Assembly (NCBI RefSeq): GCF_023229105.1
Contig: NZ_JALNZY010000001.1
Coordinates: 1 to 64,000, forward strand
Source of the DNA: Sulfurimonas sp.
GTDB lineage: Bacteria > Campylobacterota > Campylobacteria > Campylobacterales > Sulfurimonadaceae
DNA length: 64,000 nt
Reading direction: 5' to 3'
Made by a program: the position numbers and the translations under genes. Shown in pieces: positions 16,707-26,150 of the stretch (its first letter is position 1; the number at the start of each line of letters is the position of its first letter). A model generated the notes under the pieces. The model saw only the letters and a list, made by a program, of their open reading frames with translations, was not told the DNA's origin and ran no database searches.

Positions 16707-17484
16707 TGATTTTGAAAAATTAAAACGTATCGGTATACAGAAAATCCATGAAACAACTCATATCGCAAGAGCACATATTCAAGCGATATTTAATGAAAAT
16801 TTTGAGGAGATGAGCAGTGTTCAGCTTTTTGGATTTATCTCTATACTAGAGAGAGAATATACTCTTGATTTAAGTGAATTAAGAGCTAACGCCAAAGAGT
16901 TTTTTAAAACCAATACTCTCCCTTTTGAAAACACAAGCAAAGTTAAAATTTTTGCAACACCAAAGAAAAAAAGCAATGCCACCTTTATCTATACCATTAT
17001 AGCTCTTGTAGCTGCTGTTTTGACACTACTCTATTTTGCTTCAAGAGCGCCTCAAACTGAAGTTGCAGAAATTCACAAAACTATTGAGAGTGCCGCTATA
17101 ATAGCTCAAGATGATGAAAATAGCTCAAAAATTGATGAAAATTCTACACAATTGCTCGAACCAACAGAAGTAGAAGAGGTACGAGTTCAAGCAGAAGCTA
17201 AGCCGATAACGCTGAAAATTATTCCAAAAACAAGGGTGTGGTTAGGCTATATTGATTTGTCTGATTATAAAAAGTATCAAAAAGTCTTTTCAGACGAACT
17301 TGAACTTAACACGACAAAAGATTGGCTTCTATCGTTTGGACATGGACATGTAGATATAGAGATAAACGGCGAAGTAAAAAGTTTTAAAGACCCAAAAAAT
17401 ATAAGATTTTCATATATTGATTCTGAGTTAAAAGAGATAAATTTTGAGGAGTTTAAGAGTTTAAACAAGGGTAGTGGATGGTAA
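16699..17484 (+). CDS. RodZ-like bitopic membrane protein
   Basis: A 261-residue protein with an N-terminal helical domain (residues about 10-75, LEREYTLDLSELRANAKEFF) like the helix-turn-helix of RodZ, a single membrane helix (about 95-112, IYTIIALVAAVLTLLYFAS), an acidic linker and a C-terminal beta domain (KIIPKTRVWLGYID ... LLSFGHGHVDIEINGE) resembling DUF4115 of RodZ. RodZ links MreB to cell-wall synthesis. The identity is by architecture; the HTH is divergent. It overlaps the following exported protein gene by 7 bp, so the two are co-translated. Confidence 0.6.
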   Translation: MSDDFEKLKRIGIQKIHETTHIARAHIQAIFNENFEEMSSVQLFGFISILEREYTLDLSELRANAKEFFKTNTLPFENTSKVKIFATPKKKSNATFIYTIIALVAAVLTLLYFASRAPQTEVAEIHKTIESAAIIAQDDENSSKIDENSTQLLEPTEVEEVRVQAEAKPITLKIIPKTRVWLGYIDLSDYKKYQKVFSDELELNTTKDWLLSFGHGHVDIEINGEVKSFKDPKNIRFSYIDSELKEINFEEFKSLNKGSGW

Positions 17485-18338
17485 AAATATTTTTATTTTT
17501 TGCTCTGCTACTCTCCCTCTCCTCTGCCGCCGAAGTAAAACAAAAGAGCAAAGATGACCCCTTGATTCAAAAAGTCAAAAGTTTGATAGCTCCTGCTACG
17601 TTTGCCAAAGATAGGGCTTATATAGATATTATTTTCTCTCCAAGAGCAGATTATTATAACAGCGAGGGAAGAGTAGATTCTGTAAAAGTTGTTCAAACAC
17701 TCAAAGATAACGGCATTTTAAACCTCTTTTTTAAAACTCCACGTGAGATAAATATAAGTTTTAAAACCCAAGGGTTACCCCTGTTTTTTATAAAGATAAT
17801 GAGTGATTCACTTAGAAATATAGGCTATTACAGGTATGTGACTAAGGAGTCGAGTTTTGATGAATCAGAATTTATTTGGAAGATAAGTCTTACCTCTGAA
17901 TATGCTGCTGATCCGCTTATTCTTAGTCAAGAGCTAAGGAAAAGCAACTGCGAAATTGTTGATGTTGTAAGAGAGACGGAGAGTGACTGGTCGTATATTA
18001 TTGATATGAAAAATGCCAAACTAAATGTAAGTGTACTTGAAGATTCTGAGGAGTTTAGGCTTAAGAGATCTCTGTACTCATATTGGCTTGATGTATCAAA
18101 GGTAGATGATATTGAGATAAGAAGTTCTAGTAGAAACGACTGGTATCCATATATAGCCTATTATGACAAATCTCTAAAGCTACTGCGTGTCATTAAAATA
18201 GATAAAAAAACAAGTAAAATTATGTTAAATATGAGAGAAAATACGCACTACATAAAGATTTCAGATATCTACTCTCTTAAAAATATCAAAGATGATTTGG
18301 TTTTAAAACCGACAGTTAAAGAAATAAACAAATTATAA
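17478..18338 (+). CDS. Conserved exported protein of unknown function
   Basis: A 286-residue periplasmic protein with a signal peptide (KIFLFFALLLSLSSAAE, cleavage near residue 18). It has no haem motif, no lipobox and no membrane helix after the signal. The body is mixed alpha/beta with a repeated pattern of short strands. I do not recognise the family. Its translational coupling to the RodZ-like gene suggests a cell-envelope role. Confidence 0.65.
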   Translation: MVKIFLFFALLLSLSSAAEVKQKSKDDPLIQKVKSLIAPATFAKDRAYIDIIFSPRADYYNSEGRVDSVKVVQTLKDNGILNLFFKTPREINISFKTQGLPLFFIKIMSDSLRNIGYYRYVTKESSFDESEFIWKISLTSEYAADPLILSQELRKSNCEIVDVVRETESDWSYIIDMKNAKLNVSVLEDSEEFRLKRSLYSYWLDVSKVDDIEIRSSSRNDWYPYIAYYDKSLKLLRVIKIDKKTSKIMLNMRENTHYIKISDIYSLKNIKDDLVLKPTVKEINKL

Positions 18339-18382
18339 AAATTTTCGATAGAATGTCATTAATAATTTAAGCAGGAATATTC

Positions 18383-19600
18383 ATGTTTGACGAAATACAA
18401 TTTGATAGAGTAAAAAGATTGCCAAAGTACGTTTTTGCTGAGGTAAATGAACTTAAAATGGCGCAGCGTAGAGCAGGTGCGGATGTAATAGATTTTTCTA
18501 TGGGAAATCCGGATGGAGATACTCCTGAGCATATCAGACAAAAACTGATTGAGTCTGCACAAAAGACAAAGACACATGGGTATTCAACTTCAAAAGGGAT
18601 TCCTAAGCTTTTATCAGCGATTGCGGATTGGTACAAAAGAAGATATGACTGTGATCTGGACCCTATGACTGAGTGTGTTGCTACAATGGGCTCAAAAGAG
18701 GGATATGCGCATCTCGCATACGCTATAACCAACCTCGGTGACGTTACTATTGTGCCCGACCCGACATATCCTATACATGAATACGCATTTATACTAGCAG
18801 GCGGAAGCGTAATCAAGTTTGGAATAGAGTTTGACGAAGATTTCAAGATAAATGAGGATAAGTTTTTTGAAGATCTTGTAAAAGTTTTTAAAGAGAGCTC
18901 GCCTAGACCAAAGTATGTTTTGGTAAATTTTCCTCATAATCCTACAACAGCAACTGTTACACAGGACTTTTATGTCAGACTCGTGGCACTTGCTAAGGAG
19001 CTTAGATTTTATGTAATTAGCGATATCGCTTATGGAGATATAACATTTTGTGATTATGTAACACCATCTATCATGAGTGTTCCTGGTGCAAAAGATGTGG
19101 CGGTTGAGAGTTTTACTCTCTCAAAAAGCTACAATATGGCTGGGTGGCGAGTAGGCTTTTTTGTCGGTAATAAGAAACTTATCGGCGCACTTCAAAAAAT
19201 CAAATCCTGGCTTGATTATGGGATGTTTACTCCTATTCAAGTAGCGGCTACGATAGCATTAAACGGCGATCAGCAGTGTGTTAAAGATATTACTGCAAAG
19301 TACGAGCATCGCCAGGATATTCTTTTAGAGGCGTTTGATAGAGCAGGTTGGCATGTACGAAAAAATCGTTCAAGTATGTTTGTCTGGGCGAAACTTCCTG
19401 AGTGCGTAGCGCATCTTGGAAGCTTGGAGTTTTCAAAAAGATTGCTTGTAGAAGCTGGGGTGGCAGTTGCTCCGGGGATAGGCTTTGGCGAGTATGGAGA
19501 GGGTTATGTTCGTATAGCTCTTATAGAAAATGACAATAGAATTCGTCAAGCGGCACGAAACATAAAAGAGTTTTTAAAACAATTTGAAGAGAAAAAATAA
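18383..19600 (+). CDS. AlaC-like class I/II aminotransferase
   Basis: A 405-residue PLP aminotransferase. The N-terminus RLPKYVFAEVNELKMAQRRAG and the DFSMGNPDGDTPEHI motif closely follow E. coli AlaC (glutamate-pyruvate aminotransferase); the PLP lysine is in FTLSKSYNMAGWRVG, and NFPHNPT gives the phosphate/cofactor contact. In Campylobacterota such proteins are often annotated as LL-diaminopimelate or aspartate aminotransferase. Position 2 bp before hom suggests a role in aspartate-family or alanine metabolism. Substrate not certain. Confidence 0.85.
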   Translation: MFDEIQFDRVKRLPKYVFAEVNELKMAQRRAGADVIDFSMGNPDGDTPEHIRQKLIESAQKTKTHGYSTSKGIPKLLSAIADWYKRRYDCDLDPMTECVATMGSKEGYAHLAYAITNLGDVTIVPDPTYPIHEYAFILAGGSVIKFGIEFDEDFKINEDKFFEDLVKVFKESSPRPKYVLVNFPHNPTTATVTQDFYVRLVALAKELRFYVISDIAYGDITFCDYVTPSIMSVPGAKDVAVESFTLSKSYNMAGWRVGFFVGNKKLIGALQKIKSWLDYGMFTPIQVAATIALNGDQQCVKDITAKYEHRQDILLEAFDRAGWHVRKNRSSMFVWAKLPECVAHLGSLEFSKRLLVEAGVAVAPGIGFGEYGEGYVRIALIENDNRIRQAARNIKEFLKQFEEKK

Positions 19601-19602
19601 AT

Positions 19603-20862
19603 ATGATTAAAGTAGGAATTATTGGCGTTGGGACTGTTGGAACGAGTGTAGCACAGATTTTAAAGGACAATGCCGATGTAATTTCTGCGCGTGCGGGAGT
19701 TGATATAGTCGTAAAAAGTGGGGTTGTAAAAAACCTAAACAAGGATAGGGGTTTAGATATAAAACTTACAGACAATGTTGATGACATTTTAGATGATGAT
19801 GAGATTGATATTGTAGTTGAGCTTATGGGCGGCGTTGATGAGGCTTTTGAGATAGTAAAACGTGCGCTTAAAAACGGTAAAGCAGTCGTAACTGCAAACA
19901 AGGCGCTTTTAGCTTATCACAGATATGAACTTCAGGAGATTGCGCAAGATATAGCTTTTGAGTATGAAGCTAGCGTTGCGGGCGGCATTCCTATTATCAA
20001 TGCTCTTCGTGATGGGCTATCGGCAAATCATATAGAGTCTATCAAGGGGATTATGAACGGTACGAGTAACTATATGCTAACTGAGATGATTCAAAACGGC
20101 ATGAGCTATTTTGATGCCCTTAAAAGTGCACAAGATCTCGGTTATGCAGAGGCAGACCCGACTTTTGACGTAGGCGGCTATGATGCGGCGCATAAGCTTC
20201 TAATCCTTGCAAGCATCGCTTATGGCATAGATGCAAAACCAGAAGATATTCTTATAGAGGGTATTGAGAATGTCTCAAAAGATGATGTCGAATTTGCAAA
20301 TGAGTTTGGATATGCTATCAAGCTTCTAGGCATTGCCAAAAAAGATGCAAACATGGTGGAGCTTCGCGTTCATGCAAGCATGATAAGCAAAGATGAGATG
20401 ATAGCAAAGATAGACGGTGTTATGAACGGCATCAGCGTTGTTGGTGATAAAGTCGGCGAAACTCTATATTATGGACCTGGAGCCGGTGGAGATGCTACTG
20501 CAAGTGCCGTTGTCGCAAACATTATAGACATAGCAAGAAGCGGAAAGAGCAAACCAATGCTCGGCTTTGACAAACCGATGGAACGTGGACTTTTTTTAAA
20601 ACCTGCGCAGGACATTGAGTCAAAATACTACCTGCGAATAAATGTCTCTGATAAAAAGGGAGTTTTAGCAAGAGTAACCAAAATGTTTGAAGATAACGAT
20701 ATCTCTATTGAGACTATGTTACAGCGCCCATCTTCAAAGGAGAGTGCAAATCTTCTTATCTCAACACATACAGCTTATGAGAGAGATATCCAAAAGCTTA
20801 TAAAGGCACTATCTGAGTTGGAGTTTGTAAACTTCAAGCCTGTCATGATTAGGATAGTGTAA
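19603..20862 (+). CDS. hom: Homoserine dehydrogenase
   Basis: Reduces aspartate semialdehyde to homoserine on the way to threonine and methionine. The 419-residue protein has an N-terminal NAD(P)-binding motif GVGTVGTSVAQ, the catalytic region GTSNYMLTEM and GYAEADPTFDVGG, and a C-terminal ACT domain (from about residue 345, RINVSDKKGVLARVTKMF) implying feedback control by an amino acid, usually threonine. It follows the aminotransferase gene after 2 bp, and its stop codon is in a hairpin shared with the convergent stress-protein gene. Confidence 0.95.
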   Translation: MIKVGIIGVGTVGTSVAQILKDNADVISARAGVDIVVKSGVVKNLNKDRGLDIKLTDNVDDILDDDEIDIVVELMGGVDEAFEIVKRALKNGKAVVTANKALLAYHRYELQEIAQDIAFEYEASVAGGIPIINALRDGLSANHIESIKGIMNGTSNYMLTEMIQNGMSYFDALKSAQDLGYAEADPTFDVGGYDAAHKLLILASIAYGIDAKPEDILIEGIENVSKDDVEFANEFGYAIKLLGIAKKDANMVELRVHASMISKDEMIAKIDGVMNGISVVGDKVGETLYYGPGAGGDATASAVVANIIDIARSGKSKPMLGFDKPMERGLFLKPAQDIESKYYLRINVSDKKGVLARVTKMFEDNDISIETMLQRPSSKESANLLISTHTAYERDIQKLIKALSELEFVNFKPVMIRIV

Positions 20863-20886
20863 GGTTATTATCCTCTTACACTTTTA
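20856..20886. terminator. Bidirectional terminator between hom and the Usp gene
   Basis: AGTGTAAG (20856-20863) pairs with CTTACACT (20875-20882), and T/A tracts flank it on both strands. The stem contains the hom stop codon on one strand and the usp stop on the other, with only 13 bp between the genes. Confidence 0.6.
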
Positions 20887-21706
20887 AAATAACTACATCT
20901 TTTTTTGAGTTTTCTAAGATGTCAAGGGCATAAAAACTTACACTGCCTGTTGTATGAACCGCCACTAGGTCAAAATTGATATCCTTGACTTCACTCTCAA
21001 ATAGTTTCGGGTTTAGTGAACTTTTACGAACTTTGCCTGAGATATTTATATCTTTTGGTAGCTCTAAAGAGTTTATAAAAATATCTAACTTTTCTTCAGA
21101 CTCCTGCATCAAAGAGAGTTGATAATCAATAATATCTGTATTATTAAAGCCATAAGTGTTTAATCTGTTTTCAAATGGGATTGTATAAAAGTTTAAAAGT
21201 TTTATATTTAAACTAGGAAATATATTGACTACTCTTCTTATAGCTTCTCTGGAGTCATTAGAAAAATCTGTAAGCATTAAAATATTTTTGTATTTTAACT
21301 CATGGTCGCTTTTTACAACCAGAACAGGAACAGGAGAATTTCTTATTATATCTTTTGTGTGTGACCCCATATAAGCATCGCCTAAAAAATAGGTCTCTCC
21401 GCTTTTGCCCATAATAATCAAATCACTGTTTAAAATTTGCGCAGCTTTTGCTACCTCGTTTTTTATTTTTCCATTTACACAGTGAAAGTTTTCATCGTTT
21501 ATGCTAGGAAACTTTTCACTAAGTTTTTTTACACTATGCTCTCTAATATAGGAGAGATCTTTTTTTGGTGAAAAAAATGAGTTCTCAACAACATGAACAA
21601 TATGCACGACTCCATTAAACTTTTTTGTAAAATTCATAGCCTTTTGTAGCACCCTAAGGCTGTCATCCGAAAAATCTACAGCTACTAGTGTCTTTAACTT
21701 ATTCAT
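20876..21706 (-). CDS. Tandem universal stress protein
   Basis: A 276-residue cytoplasmic protein formed of two UspA domains (residues about 1-135 and 140-276). The first has LVAVDFSDDSLRVLQKA and an ATP-type loop ending GSHTKDIIRNSPVPVLVVK; the second starts at ILMLTDFSNDSREAIRRVV and has lost the clear ATP motif. Such tandem proteins bind ATP or dimerise and respond to stress or respiratory inhibition. Specific role unknown. Divergent from the P-II-like gene. Confidence 0.88.
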   Translation of the reverse strand: MNKLKTLVAVDFSDDSLRVLQKAMNFTKKFNGVVHIVHVVENSFFSPKKDLSYIREHSVKKLSEKFPSINDENFHCVNGKIKNEVAKAAQILNSDLIIMGKSGETYFLGDAYMGSHTKDIIRNSPVPVLVVKSDHELKYKNILMLTDFSNDSREAIRRVVNIFPSLNIKLLNFYTIPFENRLNTYGFNNTDIIDYQLSLMQESEEKLDIFINSLELPKDINISGKVRKSSLNPKLFESEVKDINFDLVAVHTTGSVSFYALDILENSKKDVVILKV

Positions 21707-21797
21707 GATTTTTCCCTGCTATTTTAACTAACATGTATTCTATCTTTTTATTGTAAAGAAATATGATAGAATTTATCAAATTTAAAGGAGCGGAAAT

Positions 21798-22148
21798 ATG
21801 AAATTTGTTGCTTTAGTAGTTATAGCATCTACGCAGTATGAGGAGAAGCTTAAAGATATTGCCAAAGAAGCAGGGGCAGGTGGCGGAACTATTTTACAAG
21901 GCAAGGGAAGTAGCTTAGGAGAAAAAAAGAGCTTTTTTGCCCTTACTTTTGAAGGGAACCAATCTGTGATTATTTATATCCTAGAAGAGAAGCTCTCAAG
22001 AGCAGTTCTCAAAGCTATAAACACAGAGATACAAAACAACCCAACAGATTGTATCGCTTTTACAATGCCGATTTCACACATGGTAGGGCTTGATAGAGAG
22101 CTGCTTAAAGTATTTGAAGATTCAATCAAACTTGAAGAGAACTTATAG
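21798..22148 (+). CDS. P-II-like nitrogen regulator family protein
   Basis: A 116-residue protein with the size and beta-alpha-beta pattern of GlnB-type P-II proteins (KFVALVVIASTQYEEKLKDIAKEAGAGGGTILQG). The usual uridylylated Tyr of the T-loop is not evident, so it is a divergent member. It is followed after 6 bp by a CBS protein and then by a DUF1538 membrane protein; I recall this grouping elsewhere. I infer that it senses a nucleotide and gates the transporter. A clear AAAGGAG ribosome site precedes the ATG. Confidence 0.7.
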   Translation: MKFVALVVIASTQYEEKLKDIAKEAGAGGGTILQGKGSSLGEKKSFFALTFEGNQSVIIYILEEKLSRAVLKAINTEIQNNPTDCIAFTMPISHMVGLDRELLKVFEDSIKLEENL

Positions 22149-22154
22149 GAGAAG

Positions 22155-22544
22155 ATGATGATAGTAGAGAATGTTATGAAAAAGAGTGTAACCACAATTA
22201 AGCCATACGCAACTCTCAAAGAGGCACTTTTGCTTATGAAAGAGAAGAAGTTGAAATCACTAATAGTTGATAAAAGTTTACCGAGTGATGCTTATGGGAT
22301 AATTACAAATACGCAGATATTAAAAGCAATATTGGCAGAAGATGGCGATATAGAGCTTCTGAATGTTTACGATGTATATAATAAGCCCGCCTTTAGCGTC
22401 TCTGCAAAAATAGATGTAAAGTATGCTGCAAAAATAATGATAGATCACAATATCAAAAGAGTCGTAGTAACCGACAATAACGAGCTCAAAGGCGTGCTCT
22501 CAATCACTGATTTAACTGATTATCTGATGAGTTTAGTGGATTAA
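22155..22544 (+). CDS. CBS-domain-pair protein
   Basis: A 129-residue protein made of two CBS motifs (a Bateman module): VMKKSVTTIKPYATLKEAL then GIITNTQILKAIL, and a second ending NNELKGVLSITDLTDYL. Such modules bind adenine nucleotides and regulate partner proteins. It sits between a P-II-like protein and a DUF1538 transporter and overlaps the latter by one base (TAATG), which argues for a joint complex. ATG at 22158 is an equally possible start. Confidence 0.85.
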   Translation: MMIVENVMKKSVTTIKPYATLKEALLLMKEKKLKSLIVDKSLPSDAYGIITNTQILKAILAEDGDIELLNVYDVYNKPAFSVSAKIDVKYAAKIMIDHNIKRVVVTDNNELKGVLSITDLTDYLMSLVD

Positions 22545-24034
22545 TGTTAGAATTAATAAAAGAGTTTAAAAAAACTTTTATTGAATCATTTTTAAATCTT
22601 ATTCCGATTCTGCTTATTATTGCAGGGTTTCAAATCTTTGTTTTTCAAAGTGTTCCGGATGATTTAGATTCTATAGTTTTTGGCTTTTTTATAGTTATTA
22701 TCGGGGTAACATTCTTTTTAATGGGGCTTGAGATTGGAGTGTTCCCGCTTGGAAACAGTCTCTCAAGTGAATTTTTGGAGAAAAAATCTATATTTTGGTT
22801 TGCACTATTTGGTTTTGCTTTGGGTTTTAGCGCCTCTGTCGCTGAACCTGCCATAATAGCCGTTGCTTCTCAGGCACAGACAATCACAAACGGTGTTCTT
22901 GATGCTTGGACGCTTAGGCTTATTATTGCGACAAGTGTCGGAACAATTACCGCTTTTAGCATTATTAGAACTATCTATGGCTGGTCGATTTCAAAGATTA
23001 TTATCATAGGATATGCGGCAGTTCTGCTTATAACATACTTCGCCCCTCGTGAGATTGTAGGGCTCGCCCATGATTCAGGCGTTGTTGCTACTAATGTTGC
23101 GACTGTTCCTCTTATTGTAGCCCTTGGCATTGGGATAGCTTCGGCAATTAAAGAGAGAAGTGTTTTAAGAGACGGTTTTGGATTTGTGGCACTCGCTAGT
23201 ATTACTCCAATGATCAGTATCCAGCTTTATGGTATATTTGTCCTTGATGATGGTTTCTCATCTCAAATCCAATATGTCGTAAATGAGGTAGATGGTAAGA
23301 CTCATTATATCGGTGGCTTTAGTGTGATAAAGGTTCTTTTAGATCTCCTTGATACATTTACCAATATCTTGCCTATCATTGTTACTATCGTTCTTTTTCA
23401 ATACTTTGTGATTAAAAAACCACTACCAAATATCAGTAGAGTTATATTTGGGTTTATCTTTTTAATTTTTGGACTTTATGGTTTTATTGTTGGAATCAAG
23501 CTTGGACTCTTTCCTATAGGAGAATCAATTGCCCAAAATTTGGTAATTATGAACAATGTATTTTTTATATATCTTTTTGCATTTTTGATAGGTTTTGGCA
23601 CAACCATGGCCGAACCTGCTTTGGTGGCGGTTATAAAACAGGCAGATAAAATGTCGGAAAAGCAGATGAATGTTAAAATAATTAGGTTATTGGTCGCTAT
23701 TGGTGTGGGAATGGGAATAGTAGTTGGTGCATATAAGATAGTAAATGGAGATGATATTTGGTTATATATTGCATTTTTGTATATGTTTGCAATTTTGCTT
23801 GCTCTGTTTGCTCCAAAAGATATTATAGCTTTTGCTTTTGATTTAGGTGGCGTTACAACTTCAGCGATTACAGTGCCAATAGTTACGGCATTTGGGCTTT
23901 ACTTAGCGATAAATATAGAAGGAAGAGACCCTCTTATGGATGGATTAGGACTTATGGCATTTGCCTCCATATCTCCGATGATAACCGTAATGGGATATAG
24001 TATCTTGGTAGAAAAGTTTAAAAATTCTCTTTAA
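22544..24034 (+). CDS. DUF1538 family multi-pass membrane protein
   Basis: A 496-residue integral membrane protein with about twelve hydrophobic segments arranged as two homologous halves: FFLMGLEIGVFPLGNSL and FGLYGFIVGIKLGLFPIGESI open the halves, and AEPAI/AEPAL recur. It belongs to the DUF1538 group annotated as putative permeases. The substrate is unknown. Gene order with a P-II-like and a CBS protein suggests a nucleotide-gated transporter, by analogy with AmtB-GlnB pairs, but this is inference. Confidence 0.8.
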   Translation: MLELIKEFKKTFIESFLNLIPILLIIAGFQIFVFQSVPDDLDSIVFGFFIVIIGVTFFLMGLEIGVFPLGNSLSSEFLEKKSIFWFALFGFALGFSASVAEPAIIAVASQAQTITNGVLDAWTLRLIIATSVGTITAFSIIRTIYGWSISKIIIIGYAAVLLITYFAPREIVGLAHDSGVVATNVATVPLIVALGIGIASAIKERSVLRDGFGFVALASITPMISIQLYGIFVLDDGFSSQIQYVVNEVDGKTHYIGGFSVIKVLLDLLDTFTNILPIIVTIVLFQYFVIKKPLPNISRVIFGFIFLIFGLYGFIVGIKLGLFPIGESIAQNLVIMNNVFFIYLFAFLIGFGTTMAEPALVAVIKQADKMSEKQMNVKIIRLLVAIGVGMGIVVGAYKIVNGDDIWLYIAFLYMFAILLALFAPKDIIAFAFDLGGVTTSAITVPIVTAFGLYLAINIEGRDPLMDGLGLMAFASISPMITVMGYSILVEKFKNSL

Positions 24035-24086
24035 TTAATATTAAATAGATAAAATTTTGTATAAAAATAAGATGTGAAAGTTTTAG

Positions 24087-26150
24087 ATGGAAAATACTCA
24101 AACAATAGATAGCGTTTGCACATACTGCGGTGTCGGCTGTGATATAGCCGCACATGTAAAAGATAATAAAATTCAAAAAATCTTTGCACACAAAGATGGA
24201 GTCGTCTCGCAGGGGAAGCTGTGCGTAAAAGGGAAGTACGGATTTGATTTTGTTGACTCAAAAGAGCGTCTTAGGGCTCCTAGAATAAAAAAGAGTTTCT
24301 TAGATAAAAATCCTTCCATAAAGGAGGCGGTAGCATCAGCACTACTTGATTTTGACGATGTTTGGTATGAGAGTGATTTGGACAGTGCTACAACCGCTGC
24401 TGCCATGAAGCTTAAAGAGATTCAAAAGATGTACGGACGAAAAAGTATAGCTTCTATCGGGGGAGCGAGAACCTCATGTGAGAGTGCCTATCTTTTTCAA
24501 AAATTTACCCGTCACACGCTTAACTCCCCGCATGTAGATAACTGTGCGAGAGTCTGCCACTCACCGAGCTTAAAAGGGATGCGCACTACCATCGGAGAGG
24601 GCGCTGCAACGAACCCTTACAACGACATATATAACTGCGAATTTATGATAGTTATCGGCTCAAATACGACAGAGGCACATCCTATTATTGCAAATCGTAT
24701 TGTTGACATGGCGCAAAAACATGACAATCTAGCTGTTTTTGATGTTAGAGAGATAAAACTCCACCGCTTTGCAAAATATAAGGCAATTGTGCCTTATGAG
24801 GCAAATCTTCTTGTGTTAAATATGCTCGCACATGTCATTATAAGCGAAGAGCTTTATGATGAGAGTTTTATAGCGGAGCGGACAAAGGGCTTTGCGGAGT
24901 TCAAGGAGATGATTTTAAATGATCCTTATGCAGATCCGAAATATTTTGAGAACATTAAAGGGTATGAGCAGTTAAGCAAGACAATTCCAAAGGTTGCAAG
25001 GGAGTATGCGCTTAAGAAATCGATGATTTTTTGGGGACTTGGAATCACTGAACATATAGATGGTTCTTATGCGGTTATGGCGATTACGCATCTCGCACTG
25101 ATGAGTGGAAATATCGGTAAAAGTGGTGCAGGTCTTATGCCGCTTCGTGGGCAGAACAATGTTCAAGGCGCTTGTGATATGGGAATGCTTCCATATTATG
25201 ACCCTGATTATCAAGTGCCAAAAGAGGTTGGCTTGATGACTCCGCAGCTTGTGGATGAGATGCTTGAGGGTCGCTTAAAAGCGGTGCTGAATATCGGAGA
25301 GGACTTGACGCATATTCATCCAAATGTAAATAAAGTTGAGGGAGCAATAAGCAACTTAGAGTTTATAATGGTGCAAGAGCTTTTTGTAACGGATATTACG
25401 GCAAAAGCGGACATCATCATAGGTGTTAAATCAGCGTATGAAAAGACAGGTGTTTACGTAAATGCTATGAGAAGACTGCATCTCTCTCAGCCGCTTGTTG
25501 AGTCTGATTTGCCTGATGACTGGGAAGTTTTACAACTTCTTGATAATAAAATGGGCGGAAGCAGCGCTTATAAAAACTCAAACGAAATTTGGGATGAGGT
25601 TCGGGAAGTGGCATACCGCCGCTTTAGCGGGGCATCATATATTAGACTTCAAAGGCATAGAAAAAGAGGGCTTCAGTGGCCTGTTCATACCGAAGATACG
25701 CCGATTTTGCATCAGCTAGACTTTAGAACGGAGGACGGTTTAGGCGAATTCCACTATCATCAGTACAAGTTACGAAACATGGTGCAGGAGATAGTTGAGC
25801 AAAAAGATAGAAACTACTATCTTACAACCGGAAGAACGATAGCCATGTACAACAACGCTGCGCAAACAAAACAAACGCCTAGTTTGGTAGATAGATACGA
25901 GGAGGATATTTTGCTTGTAAATAGTGATGACGCGGATGATTTTAGAGGGGAACGTGTCATCTTAAAAACAAAAAACGGGCAGACGAAACCGCTAAAGATT
26001 AAATTTACGGATAAGGTGGAGCCAAAAACTCTTTTTGTAACATTTCACTATGCAGACTCTAAAATAAATGCGCTTTTTGGGGATGAGAGTGATGAGCTGA
26101 TTTTAACGGCTGCTTTTAAATCTCTAAAAGTTGAAGTAGTAAATCTTTAG
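24087..26150 (+). CDS. Formate dehydrogenase-like molybdenum oxidoreductase, Cys type
   Basis: A 687-residue cytoplasmic molybdopterin oxidoreductase without a Tat signal. Cysteines C11, C14, C18 and C46 form the N-terminal [4Fe-4S] site. The metal-ligand position is NCARVCHSPS (Cys157-His158), the Cys equivalent of selenocysteine formate dehydrogenases such as FdhF; the codon is TGC, so no recoding is involved. The MIFWGLGITEHIDGS and LMPLRGQNNVQGACDMG motifs match FdhF/FdhA. No beta or gamma subunit is adjacent, so its electron partner is unknown. An assimilatory nitrate reductase is a less likely alternative. Confidence 0.82.
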   Translation: MENTQTIDSVCTYCGVGCDIAAHVKDNKIQKIFAHKDGVVSQGKLCVKGKYGFDFVDSKERLRAPRIKKSFLDKNPSIKEAVASALLDFDDVWYESDLDSATTAAAMKLKEIQKMYGRKSIASIGGARTSCESAYLFQKFTRHTLNSPHVDNCARVCHSPSLKGMRTTIGEGAATNPYNDIYNCEFMIVIGSNTTEAHPIIANRIVDMAQKHDNLAVFDVREIKLHRFAKYKAIVPYEANLLVLNMLAHVIISEELYDESFIAERTKGFAEFKEMILNDPYADPKYFENIKGYEQLSKTIPKVAREYALKKSMIFWGLGITEHIDGSYAVMAITHLALMSGNIGKSGAGLMPLRGQNNVQGACDMGMLPYYDPDYQVPKEVGLMTPQLVDEMLEGRLKAVLNIGEDLTHIHPNVNKVEGAISNLEFIMVQELFVTDITAKADIIIGVKSAYEKTGVYVNAMRRLHLSQPLVESDLPDDWEVLQLLDNKMGGSSAYKNSNEIWDEVREVAYRRFSGASYIRLQRHRKRGLQWPVHTEDTPILHQLDFRTEDGLGEFHYHQYKLRNMVQEIVEQKDRNYYLTTGRTIAMYNNAAQTKQTPSLVDRYEEDILLVNSDDADDFRGERVILKTKNGQTKPLKIKFTDKVEPKTLFVTFHYADSKINALFGDESDELILTAAFKSLKVEVVNL

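Noticed and set aside
24087..26150. Selenocysteine at the active site of the formate dehydrogenase-like protein
   Set aside because: The codon at position 157 is TGC (Cys), with no in-frame TGA, so no recoding is needed.
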